Source of the DNA: CAYRIF01 sp964424205
GTDB taxonomy: Bacteria > Bacteroidota > Bacteroidia > Cytophagales > Cyclobacteriaceae
Assembly: GCA_964424205.1 (NCBI GenBank)
Contig: CAYRIF010000069.1
Coordinates: 1 to 14,055, forward strand
Direction: 5' to 3'
Length of the DNA stretch: 14,055 nt
The position numbers and the translations under genes were made by a program. Under the pieces are notes generated by a model. It searched no databases and was not told the origin of the DNA. It worked only from the letters and a program-made list of their open reading frames with translations. Positions 1 through 6,510 of the stretch are shown one piece after another (within the stretch, counting starts at the first letter, position 1; the number at the start of each line of letters is the position of its first letter).

Positions 1-639
1 GGCATTAATGGCGTGATGATTCAACCTGAGCGATTCACCACCTTCAAAAACCAAAATAGGCTTCCCCATTTTCACGCCTTGTTTTCTATGTGATTTGGGA
101 ATAGCAAGCTTTTCAACAATGAGCGGTGGTGCAAATATTTTAGCCAGTTTCATTGCCTCAGCATCTCCAGTGGTTACACGCAACTGAGGGAAATTTGAAA
201 CGCTATTGCCGCCAGTATGGAAGTCGACACCAAAATCTATGAGCGGCAAAATTTTATTAGTCATGACATGTGCCACCCTCGAAGCGAGTGACCCTTTGAG
301 GCTGCCTGGGAAACTTCTATTCACGTCCTTTCCGTCAGGCACATCTCTCGAGAAATTAATAAAGCCATAAACATTTAAAATTGGAATCGCGATAACAGTT
401 CCCTTTTTGAGGTTTGAATACAAACCTTGCGCAATAGATTTTCTAATAATTTCTACACCATTGATTTCATCTCCATGAAGTCCACCTAAAAGTAGCACGG
501 ATGGTCCTGGCTCTTTGCCTCTGAAAACATGGACATTAATATGTATCACTGTTCCTGAAGGTAGTTTGGCAACGTTAATTTTTGCTTTACCACTTTCTCC
601 TAGTTGGAAAGTCGATTTTCCAATAATTATTTCACGCAC
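1..639 (-). CDS. Succinylglutamate desuccinylase/aspartoacylase-family zinc deacylase (C-terminus cut by window edge)
   Basis: This is the N-terminal 213 residues of an AstE/AspA-like (M14-fold) metal-dependent amidohydrolase; the rest lies beyond base 1. Visible motifs are GGLHGDE at residues 52-58, with H55 and E58 as expected zinc ligands; VNRSFPG at 106-112, with the family substrate-binding Asn-Arg; DFHTGG at 139-144, with H141 as the third zinc ligand; and FEGGE near 198-202, where E199 could be the catalytic Glu. I chose the GTG at 639-637 because it gives the start MREIIIGKSTFQLGE and is directly adjacent to the stop of the upstream rimK-like gene with no spacer, implying translational coupling. 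Family members hydrolyse N-acyl amino-acid amide bonds. Next to a RimK-type ligase it may process or reverse an amino-acid or peptide ligation; that role is inference. The family assignment is strong and the substrate unknown. Confidence 0.88.
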   Translation of the reverse strand, partial: MREIIIGKSTFQLGESGKAKINVAKLPSGTVIHINVHVFRGKEPGPSVLLLGGLHGDEINGVEIIRKSIAQGLYSNLKKGTVIAIPILNVYGFINFSRDVPDGKDVNRSFPGSLKGSLASRVAHVMTNKILPLIDFGVDFHTGGNSVSNFPQLRVTTGDAEAMKLAKIFAPPLIVEKLAIPKSHRKQGVKMGKPILVFEGGESLRLNHHAINA

Positions 640-1515
640 TTATTTCTTTATTTTAGAGACAACATATTCAATGATTTTACTTGCTATATCCTCTTCGGTA
701 GCCCTCTCAATTCCTTCCAGTCCTGGGGAAGAGTTGATTTCCAAAATTAGAGGGCCACGATTACTTTGTAAAATGTCAACGCCTGCTACATGCAAGTCCA
801 TTGCTTCGCAAGCAAGTAAAGCGGTGTCTCGCTCCTGATCAGTAAGCTGAATGATTTCAGCTGTACCACCACGGTGTAAGTTGGAGCGAAATCCACTGTT
901 GGAGGTTCTTTTCATCGCTCCTACTATCTCACCATCTACCACCAGAATCCTTATATCACTACCAGCACATTCTTTAATAAATTCTTGAACAATCACCGGC
1001 GCTTTTAAAGTATTAAATGCTTCAATGACAGATGCTGCAGTATTCATATTGTCAACCAAAACAACGCCGAGCCCTTGTGTGCCTTCTAATAGTTTTACAA
1101 CCCAAGGCAGTTCTCCTAGTGCATCTGTTAACTGACTAATCTCACTTACATGGTCAAAAAACACGGTATTTGGCAAGCCTAAACCAGAGTTAGAGAGTTT
1201 TTGTAAGCTTCTAATTTTGTTTCGAGACCTAAGTAGTGCATTGGAAGAGAGAGATGAAAAAACATTCATCATTTCAAACTGTTTAACAACCGCAGCGCCG
1301 TATGAGGTGACCGAAGAGCCTATCCTAGGTATGATTGCATCAATGTCTGTAAGCCTGTTGCCATGGTAATATATAACTGGGTCATTGTTCTCAATGGAGA
1401 TATTACAACGAAGGTGGTCTATGACCACCATGTCTAACCCATGTGCTGCGCCAGCTTCTACCAAACGGTGGGTAGAATACAATTGTGTATTTCTGGAAAG
1501 CACGGCTACTCTCAT
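640..1515 (-). CDS. rimK: RimK-family ATP-grasp alpha-L-glutamate ligase
   Basis: A 291-residue ATP-grasp ligase, close to the length of E. coli RimK (300). A pre-ATP-grasp domain starts MRVAVLSRN; the ATP-grasp core holds the nucleotide-binding strand and Gly-rich loop VVKLLEGTQGLG (139-150, lysine K141), VQEFI near 176-180, RILVVDGEIVGAMKR (189-203) and the metal-binding signature GVDIL...LEINSSPG (245-265) with D247, E259 and N261. RimK enzymes add glutamates to the C-terminus of ribosomal protein S6 or make poly-alpha-glutamate; Bacteroidota paralogues may act on other targets. The TAA stop at 642-640 is followed at once by the GTG of the deacylase gene, so the two are almost certainly one operon. 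A 79-bp gap separates it from the bactofilin upstream. The family is certain; the S6 substrate is assumed from homology only. Confidence 0.9.
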   Translation of the reverse strand: MRVAVLSRNTQLYSTHRLVEAGAAHGLDMVVIDHLRCNISIENNDPVIYYHGNRLTDIDAIIPRIGSSVTSYGAAVVKQFEMMNVFSSLSSNALLRSRNKIRSLQKLSNSGLGLPNTVFFDHVSEISQLTDALGELPWVVKLLEGTQGLGVVLVDNMNTAASVIEAFNTLKAPVIVQEFIKECAGSDIRILVVDGEIVGAMKRTSNSGFRSNLHRGGTAEIIQLTDQERDTALLACEAMDLHVAGVDILQSNRGPLILEINSSPGLEGIERATEEDIASKIIEYVVSKIKK

Positions 1516-1594
1516 GAAGTAATTCTAAGGTTACTGATGATTCTCAACGCTAAAATTACAATTTACTACCAATTTTTATCCGAATGATGATAAT

Positions 1595-2068
1595 TTAATT
1601 TGTGGGCACGGTGCTTTTATGAAAATTCTTTGGCACCTCTTTCCTTTCCTTATTTGTAAAGCTTTGAGGCGTTTTCTTTGTTAAATTTCCAATTTGAATA
1701 TCTTTTATTTTTTCGCCCATTTTGCTTTTCCCATTAAATTGAGCGCCAGCTTCTACTATGAGTTTATTCACAATGATGTCACCATGGATTTTGGCGGTAG
1801 GTTTTAATACCAGTGTGTCTGCGACTTGGATGGTGCCAATTATTTCTCCTTCTACATCTGCATTTTGCGCCAGAACATTCCCTTCAATGATGGCAGGTTG
1901 TCCTATTACTAATTTGGATTTAGTAGTTATATCCCCAAAAATCTTTCCTTCTATTCTTAGATTTCCGTGGGTTTCTACACTGCCATTGATGATGGTTCCT
2001 TTTCCTATGGCATTGCTACTGTTTCCTGCTACATGCGCCTCTATTGCTGCTTCTTTTTTGTTAAACAT
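1595..2068 (-). CDS. Bactofilin (polymer-forming cytoskeletal protein)
   Basis: A 157-residue bactofilin (DUF583 family). Residues about 21-115 form the repetitive right-handed beta-helix core, with regularly spaced hydrophobic and glycine positions: IINGSVETHGNLRIEG, GDITTKSKLVIG, AIIEGNVLAQNADVEG, IHGDIIVNKLIVEAG. It is flanked by a short disordered N-terminus (MFNKKEAAIEAHVAGNSSN) and a basic, Lys-rich tail (118-157). Bactofilins self-assemble into nucleotide-free filaments at the membrane and organise peptidoglycan enzymes, polarity or motility in other bacteria. It lies on the minus strand upstream of rimK and diverges from nnr across 136 bp. The nearby mtgA glycosyltransferase is a cell-wall gene, but a functional link is only suggestive. 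The family call rests on the repeat pattern and is strong. Confidence 0.9.
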   Translation of the reverse strand: MFNKKEAAIEAHVAGNSSNAIGKGTIINGSVETHGNLRIEGKIFGDITTKSKLVIGQPAIIEGNVLAQNADVEGEIIGTIQVADTLVLKPTAKIHGDIIVNKLIVEAGAQFNGKSKMGEKIKDIQIGNLTKKTPQSFTNKERKEVPKNFHKSTVPTN

Positions 2069-2070
2069 GG

Positions 2071-2099
2071 TTTGCTATTTTTTTTGGTTAATAGTTTTG
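2071..2099 (+). promoter_or_regulatory. Candidate Bacteroidota-type promoter for nnr-mtgA
   Basis: A TTTG at 2071-2074, a 17-base spacer and TAGTTTTG at 2092-2099 match the Bacteroidota -33/-7 pattern (TTTG and TAnnTTTG). It points toward nnr and predicts a leader of about 100 nt. It overlaps the 5' leader of the divergent bactofilin gene, so the two may share control. This is only a motif match. Confidence 0.35.
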
Positions 2100-2204
2100 G
2101 TATAATTCTAATAAATTACCACTGCTTCATAACGTTTGTTGTTTAAATTAATTGTAATTTACTTGCATAAAAGTAGAAATATTATTTTAGAAATTAGCTT
2201 TTAG

Positions 2205-3710
2205 ATGCTAAAAATTTTATCAGCGGTACAAATTAGAGAAGCAGACGCTTTTACCATTAAAAATGAACCTATTTCTTCGATTGATTTAATGGAGCGTGCA
2301 GCTGTTGCATTTGTTAACAAATTTATTCAAATGTATCATGCAAATGAAGGGGTTATCGTGGTGTGTGGAACGGGAAATAACGGTGGTGATGGATTGGCTA
2401 TCAGTCGGTTACTAATAGAAAAGGGATTTGCTGTAACTACTTATGTTGTTGGAGGGCGAGAAAATAGATCATCAGATTTTGAAGCGAATTATGAACGGCT
2501 TTTGAAGCAGGCGACGATTGTCAAAATTAAAAGTAGGATAGATTCATTTATTTTGAAAAGTGATTGTATTCTTATTGATGCTATTTTTGGCTCTGGACTT
2601 TCACGTCCTATTACTGGAATATATGCAGGTGTCATCGATAAAATGAATGGCGCAGGAACACCAATGATTGCTGTCGACATTGCCTCAGGTTTATACTGTG
2701 ACAAGCCAGCTGAAGGAGACGTAATTATTAAACCAACAACCACAATTACATTTCAAATGCCAAAGCTGGTTTTTATGATGCCAGCGTATCATAAATATGT
2801 GGGAAAATTAGAAGTAGTAGACATTGGATTAGATAAACGGTTTCTTGAAAAAGCAGAATCTGCATATCGATATGTTGAACAGATTGATGTATCTGCCTAT
2901 TTAAAAAAGAGAAGTAAATTTTCTCACAAAGGAGATTACGGAAAGGTATTGTTAGTGGCAGGTAGTTATGGAAAGATGGGAGCGGTGATTTTGTCAAGTA
3001 GTGCTTGTATGCGAATGGGCACAGGCCTGTTAACAGCACATGTGCCAAAGTGTGGATATGAAATTATGCAAGTAGCTACTCCTGAAACCATGGTTGTAGT
3101 GGATAAAAAGCAAAAATATATTTCCGATTTCCCAAAAGATGTAGAAAAGTACGATGCAATAGCGATTGGTCCAGGATTAGATACTAAACAACAATCCATT
3201 GAGGCACTCACTGCTTTTTTAGAAGCCTATGATAAGCCAATCGTAATGGATGCCGATGGCATTAATATGTTGGGTTTGAAAAAAGCACGATTGAGAAAAC
3301 TACCTAAAAACTCCATCCTTACGCCGCATGTAAAAGAGTTTCAGCGCATAGCCGGCGATTGGAAAAATGATTTTGAAAGATTGACACTGCAAAGTGAATT
3401 TTCAAAAAGACATGAAGTGTTTGTGGTACTCAAAGGTGCACATACTACTATTTCTACACCAGAAGGGAAGCTAATTTTTAACAGTACTGGGAATCCAGGC
3501 ATGGCAACAGCAGGAAGTGGCGATGTGCTCACAGGTATGATTGTTTCATTGCTTGGGCAAGGATTTTCTTCTGAACAAGCTGTAATTTGTGGTGTTTATT
3601 TGCATGGGTTAGCAGGTGACTTGGCTGCTGAAGTAAAAACAGAACATTCATTAATAGCTTCTGATATTGTTGATTTTATACCTTTGGCATATAAAAAAAT
3701 AATAACATAA
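2205..3710 (+). CDS. nnr: Bifunctional NAD(P)H-hydrate epimerase / ADP-dependent NAD(P)H-hydrate dehydratase
   Basis: A 501-residue fusion of the two NAD(P)H-hydrate repair enzymes. The N-terminal YjeF_N epimerase domain (about 1-215) has GTGNNGGDG at 55-63, DAIFGSG at 125-131 and VDIASG at 157-162; it interconverts R- and S-NADHX/NADPHX. The C-terminal ribokinase-like dehydratase domain (about 230-500) has HKGDYGKVLLVAGS (241-254), IGPGL (321-325), MDADGINML (348-356), ILTPHVKEF (371-379) and the anion hole/catalytic segment GMATAGSGD (432-440) with D440; it dehydrates S-NADHX using ADP. Length and domain order match Nnr proteins. The ATG at 2205 gives the normal family N-terminus (MLKILSAVQIREAD). 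The TAA at 3708-3710 directly abuts the mtgA ATG, so the two genes are co-transcribed and probably translationally coupled. Confidence 0.96.
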   Translation: MLKILSAVQIREADAFTIKNEPISSIDLMERAAVAFVNKFIQMYHANEGVIVVCGTGNNGGDGLAISRLLIEKGFAVTTYVVGGRENRSSDFEANYERLLKQATIVKIKSRIDSFILKSDCILIDAIFGSGLSRPITGIYAGVIDKMNGAGTPMIAVDIASGLYCDKPAEGDVIIKPTTTITFQMPKLVFMMPAYHKYVGKLEVVDIGLDKRFLEKAESAYRYVEQIDVSAYLKKRSKFSHKGDYGKVLLVAGSYGKMGAVILSSSACMRMGTGLLTAHVPKCGYEIMQVATPETMVVVDKKQKYISDFPKDVEKYDAIAIGPGLDTKQQSIEALTAFLEAYDKPIVMDADGINMLGLKKARLRKLPKNSILTPHVKEFQRIAGDWKNDFERLTLQSEFSKRHEVFVVLKGAHTTISTPEGKLIFNSTGNPGMATAGSGDVLTGMIVSLLGQGFSSEQAVICGVYLHGLAGDLAAEVKTEHSLIASDIVDFIPLAYKKIIT

Positions 3711-4412
3711 ATGGTACGAAAATTTAGAGTTGGGCGGGTAATCAAAAGATTGATACTACTCTTTTTTGTAATCACTTTTCTACAAGTTTTGTTGCTGCGT
3801 TTTATCAATCCTTGGACATCCTCAAAGATGCTGAGTAACAAGGTAGATTTGATATTTAGTGATACAAAAGACAAGCAGATTCATTTTAACTGGAAGGACT
3901 ATAACGAGATTTCTCCGTACATGCCGCTGGCCGTAATAGCAGCGGAGGATCAGAAGTTTCCAGAGCACTATGGCTTTGATTTTTCTTCGATAGAAAAGGC
4001 AATGGAGCAAAATAAAAACCGCAAAAACAAGAGAGGAGCAAGTACCATTACGCAACAGGTGGCTAAGAACTTGTTTCTATGGCAAGGTAAAAGTTATATG
4101 CGAAAGGGGCTAGAGGCATACTATACTTTGTTGATTGAATTGCTGTGGAGTAAACAACGCATTGTGGAAGTTTACCTCAATATTGCGCAGATGGGTAATA
4201 ATACTTATGGCGTAGAAGCCGCTTCTCAAATATATTTGAAAAAATCTGCAAATAATCTCACCAAAAATAATGCAGCACTTATTGCCGCTGTTTTGCCCAA
4301 TCCAATCAAATTTCAGATAAAAAAGCCTTCTGCCTACACGGTAAAACGTCAGATTTGGATACTACATCAGATGTGGCAGCTTGGAAACGTAAAATTTTTA
4401 GAAAAATTGTGA
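3711..4412 (+). CDS. mtgA: Monofunctional biosynthetic peptidoglycan glycosyltransferase
   Basis: A 233-residue GT51 glycosyltransferase without a transpeptidase domain, the usual size for MtgA. One N-terminal transmembrane helix (about 13-31, LILLFFVITFLQVLLL) anchors it in the inner membrane. GT51 motifs are in order: AAEDQKFPEHYGFD at 77-90 with catalytic E79; RGASTITQQVAKNLF at 108-122; RKGLEAYYTLLIELLWSKQRI at 131-151; VEVYLN at 152-157 with the second conserved Glu E153; YGVEAAS at 166-172. It polymerises lipid II into glycan strands in the periplasm. The ATG follows the nnr stop with no spacer. A 48-bp gap separates it from the small T9SS-domain gene, which may belong to the same transcript. 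The pairing with nnr is presumably operon economy rather than a shared pathway. Confidence 0.95.
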   Translation: MVRKFRVGRVIKRLILLFFVITFLQVLLLRFINPWTSSKMLSNKVDLIFSDTKDKQIHFNWKDYNEISPYMPLAVIAAEDQKFPEHYGFDFSSIEKAMEQNKNRKNKRGASTITQQVAKNLFLWQGKSYMRKGLEAYYTLLIELLWSKQRIVEVYLNIAQMGNNTYGVEAASQIYLKKSANNLTKNNAALIAAVLPNPIKFQIKKPSAYTVKRQIWILHQMWQLGNVKFLEKL

Positions 4413-4460
4413 AACCTTGGTGTGGTTTTTGCTGTTTAACCATAAATACTGATAAGGGTT

Positions 4461-4799
4461 ATGAAAAAATTTCTGTTTATACTTACATTTTTAGCTTTTA
4501 CCTATGCTGGTAATGCCCAGACATTGGCACGAGTGGATGTGGAAAAGACAGTAGAAGTCCAGTTGTATCCAAACCCAACGGTGAACAATCTAAATATCAA
4601 CTTAAATACGGATAAACTTCAGAATGTATCCTTTGAATTGTACAGTTTGATAGGCAGTAAACTAACCTTCAGTGTAGAAAAGAAAGCTGACAATCACTAT
4701 AAAATACCAGTGGATAAACTAGGAGCAGGATATTATCTGTTGATTGTTAAGGACAGAAACCAGCATTTCAAAAAAGCTTATAAATTTCAGAAGTTATAA
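4461..4799 (+). CDS. Small secreted protein consisting almost only of a T9SS type A sorting domain
   Basis: A 112-residue protein with a clear Sec signal peptide (residues 1-20, MKKFLFILTFLAFTYAGNAQ), a linker of about ten residues, and then a Por_Secre_tail/T9SS type A C-terminal domain filling the rest. Signature positions are VQLYPNPTVNNLNI at 33-46 (the YPNP motif), FELYSLIGSKL at 58-68, KIPVDKLGAGYYLLIV at 81-96 and the basic end KKAYKFQKL. This domain normally sits at the C-terminus of much larger cargo and directs export through the type IX system, then is removed or attached to A-LPS. Here there is no cargo domain. It could be a remnant of a larger gene, a functional mini-cargo or a periplasmic decoy; the intact reading frame and good signal peptide favour a real gene. 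No promoter stands out in the 48 bp upstream. Confidence 0.85.
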   Translation: MKKFLFILTFLAFTYAGNAQTLARVDVEKTVEVQLYPNPTVNNLNINLNTDKLQNVSFELYSLIGSKLTFSVEKKADNHYKIPVDKLGAGYYLLIVKDRNQHFKKAYKFQKL

Positions 4800-4857
4800 A
4801 CTTCAATGTAATTTTTGTGATGCGTCTTTTTGGGCAGTAATCTTCCATGATTTATAT

Positions 4858-4880
4858 CATTTTGATGTTAAAATGGTATT
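4858..4880. repeat. 23-bp repeat copy upstream of the VOC gene
   Basis: This 23-bp stretch is exactly repeated in inverted orientation at 9810-9832, one arm of the large palindromic element after uspA, and similarity continues less exactly for about ten more bases on one side. The repeat is itself a small hairpin, CATTTTgatgttAAAATG, with 6-bp arms and a 6-base loop. It lies 26 bp before the chosen start of the VOC gene and could affect that gene's leader. Confidence 0.75.
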
Positions 4881-4906
4881 CGTTATATTTTTTATTATTT
4901 TGCGGT

Positions 4907-5590
4907 ATGAAAATAAAATCCCTAACCCTTTTCACCAATAAGCTATCCAAACAGCAGGATTTCTATACCAAAACATTAGGATTTGAATTGTTAGACGAAG
5001 CGCAGGATAGCTTTGTCATCCAGGTTGGATTTACAAAACTGAAATTCAAATTAAGAACAAAGCATTATAAATACCACTACTGTTTTTTAATCCCTTCCAA
5101 TAAATTAAGTGAATCGATAAGTTGGCTGCAAGAAAGGCTGGAACTTATCAAAATTGAAGAGGAAAGGGTTATCCAACATTTTGAAAATTGGAATGCTGAT
5201 TCTGTTTATTTTTACGATGGTGCTGGAAATTTAGCAGAATTTATAGTGCGGTATGATTTGAAGAATGAAAACCAGGAGGCGTTTTCTTTATCACACATTT
5301 TAAGTGTTAACGAAATAGGAATGCCCACCCATAATGTTGCTAAGATGAATGCGCAATTAGAAGATAAACTGAACTCTAAATTTTGGAAAGGAGATTTAGA
5401 AAGGTTTGGTACCAACGGTACGCAGAATGGGTTGTTCTTGTTAGTAAATAATGAAGTGAAGGAAACCTGGTTTCCTACAGAGCTTGAAACCCAATCATCA
5501 CCTTTTGAGGCAACAGTTGACGTTGCTGGAACCGTATTTGATATCAAATTTTATAATCAAGAAATTAGTGTTGGAAATGGCAATAACTAA
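4907..5590 (+). CDS. VOC (glyoxalase/bleomycin-resistance fold) family protein
   Basis: A 227-residue protein. The first about 118 residues fit one vicinal-oxygen-chelate module: MKIKSLTLFTNKLSKQQDFYTKTLGFEL (first beta strand and helix), a central beta region and the closing strand VYFYDGAGNLAEFIVRYDL with the Glu that is often a metal ligand. The second half (ILSVNEIGMPTHNV..., FWKGDLERFG, WFPTELE) looks like a second, divergent VOC module. The usual His in the first strand is not evident, so metal binding is uncertain, and the substrate cannot be inferred. I chose the ATG at 4907 rather than the in-frame ATG at 4847, because the extra 20 residues are non-homologous-looking and derive from the repeat at 4858-4880. 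The gene stands alone, with 107 bp upstream and 230 bp downstream. Confidence 0.8.
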   Translation: MKIKSLTLFTNKLSKQQDFYTKTLGFELLDEAQDSFVIQVGFTKLKFKLRTKHYKYHYCFLIPSNKLSESISWLQERLELIKIEEERVIQHFENWNADSVYFYDGAGNLAEFIVRYDLKNENQEAFSLSHILSVNEIGMPTHNVAKMNAQLEDKLNSKFWKGDLERFGTNGTQNGLFLLVNNEVKETWFPTELETQSSPFEATVDVAGTVFDIKFYNQEISVGNGNN

Positions 5591-5622
5591 CGCTAGCAAT
5601 TTCATAGCGCAGTAATTTACTG
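5591..5622. other. Two adjacent short inverted repeats after the VOC gene
   Basis: CGCTA (5591-5595) pairs with TAGCG (5605-5609), and CAGTAATTTACTG (5610-5622) is a perfect odd palindrome with 6-bp arms. They begin immediately after the VOC stop codon. No clean T tract follows, so a terminator role is possible but weak. Confidence 0.35.
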
Positions 5623-5631
5623 TAAAATATT

Positions 5632-5693
5632 CCTTATATGGTAAAAAAACAAACATATAAGACATAGAAGAAGATATAAGGTTTCATATAAGG
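5632..5693. repeat. Dispersed CTTATATG-family repeat, inverted arrangement
   Basis: The element opens with CCTTATATG (5632-5640) and closes with its perfect inverse CATATAAGG (5685-5693). The right-hand 40 bases match the reverse complement of the core of the 130-bp tandem repeat at the window end (shared ATATAAGGTTTCATATAAG and TAGAAGAA). The pattern GGTAA after CCTTATATG is also shared with 12881-12893 and the tandem units. It lies in the 230-bp gap before the MarC gene; the rest of that gap shows no gene. Confidence 0.7.
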
Positions 5694-5820
5694 ACTAATA
5701 GCTATATTAGCGAATGCATTAAAGCATTAGGTCATGCGCTCATTTTTGAGGCTTAGGAAGCTAAAAAAGTAACGAAAAGCGGTATTACCTAGAACGTAAC
5801 CACAATTAATGATATAATAC

Positions 5821-6435
5821 ATGGATAATTATTTAACATTTTCATTAACGGTATTTACAAGTTTTTTTGCCATCATGAACCCTATTGCTGGGATTCCTGT
5901 ATTTGTTGCTTTAACGGAAGGTGCAGATAAGAAAACGAAGGAGAGGATTAATAAAAAAGCCAGCTCAACCGCGTTTTTGATTGTATTTGTATTTATTTTA
6001 CTTGGTAAATTTATATTTGATTTATTTGGAATAACCATACCTGCATTTAAAATAACAGGTGGTATTTTAGTTTTTTATATTGGTTTTGAAATGTTGCAAT
6101 CAGCGAAATCAACTGTCAAACACTTACGAAATGTGGCGATTAATGAAGAATTAGCAATTTCTCCATTAGCCATCCCACTACTTGCCGGGCCGGGTACAAT
6201 AGTAACCGCTATGAATTTTGTTACCAATACTAGTTATATTCGTATTGGTATTGTCATTTTTATTTTTGCCGTCATGTGTTTTTTAACTTATTTATCATTT
6301 AGAATTAGTGATAATATTGTTGAAAAAATTGGAAAAAATGTATTGGGAGTTTTTGAAAAAATTATGGGATTAATTATTGCAATTATTGGTACAAATATGG
6401 TTATTGAGGGGATAAGAATTGCTTTTTTACAATGA
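5821..6435 (+). CDS. MarC-family integral membrane protein
   Basis: A 204-residue polytopic protein with about six hydrophobic helices. Family signatures are FFAIMNPIAGIPVFVALTEG (15-34), KITGGILVFYIGFEML (77-92) and ISPLAIPLLAGPGTI (113-127), followed by a C-terminal helix with IGTNMVIEGI (189-198). Length and motif order match MarC/YhgN/YchE proteins (UPF0056). The family's function is poorly established: E. coli MarC is not itself a drug pump despite its name, and some archaeal relatives have been proposed to transport neutral amino acids. It precedes an APC amino-acid permease on the same strand with a 75-bp gap, so shared transcription is possible. The ATG at 5821 starts the first membrane helix at the normal distance, and no alternative start is needed. 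Confidence 0.92.
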   Translation: MDNYLTFSLTVFTSFFAIMNPIAGIPVFVALTEGADKKTKERINKKASSTAFLIVFVFILLGKFIFDLFGITIPAFKITGGILVFYIGFEMLQSAKSTVKHLRNVAINEELAISPLAIPLLAGPGTIVTAMNFVTNTSYIRIGIVIFIFAVMCFLTYLSFRISDNIVEKIGKNVLGVFEKIMGLIIAIIGTNMVIEGIRIAFLQ

Positions 6436-6466
6436 CCCCATACTTTTTAAGTCATGCAAAAAAAGA

Positions 6467-6488
6467 ATCTCAATCATCTTGATGAGAT
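6467..6488. other. Intercistronic hairpin between marC-like and APC permease genes
   Basis: Arms ATCTCA and TGAGAT, extended by TCA/TGA across one bulged A, enclose a TCT loop (9 paired bases). A run of seven A lies just to its left, so on the minus strand the hairpin is followed by a T tract and resembles an intrinsic terminator. On the plus strand there is no T tract. It may reduce antisense transcription or simply be an mRNA structure. Confidence 0.35.
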
Positions 6489-6510
6489 GGAATTTACAAA
6501 ACAAATATAA

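Noticed and set aside
515..838. Open frame on plus strand across the deacylase/rimK junction
   Set aside because: Antisense to two genes with clear family motifs; its translation has no recognisable domain.
1758..2105. Plus-strand open frame over the bactofilin
   Set aside because: Shadow of the beta-helix coding repeats; no domain and wrong strand.
6467..6488. Terminator for the MarC-like gene
   Set aside because: The T tract is on the wrong side for plus-strand transcription, so it is listed only as a hairpin.
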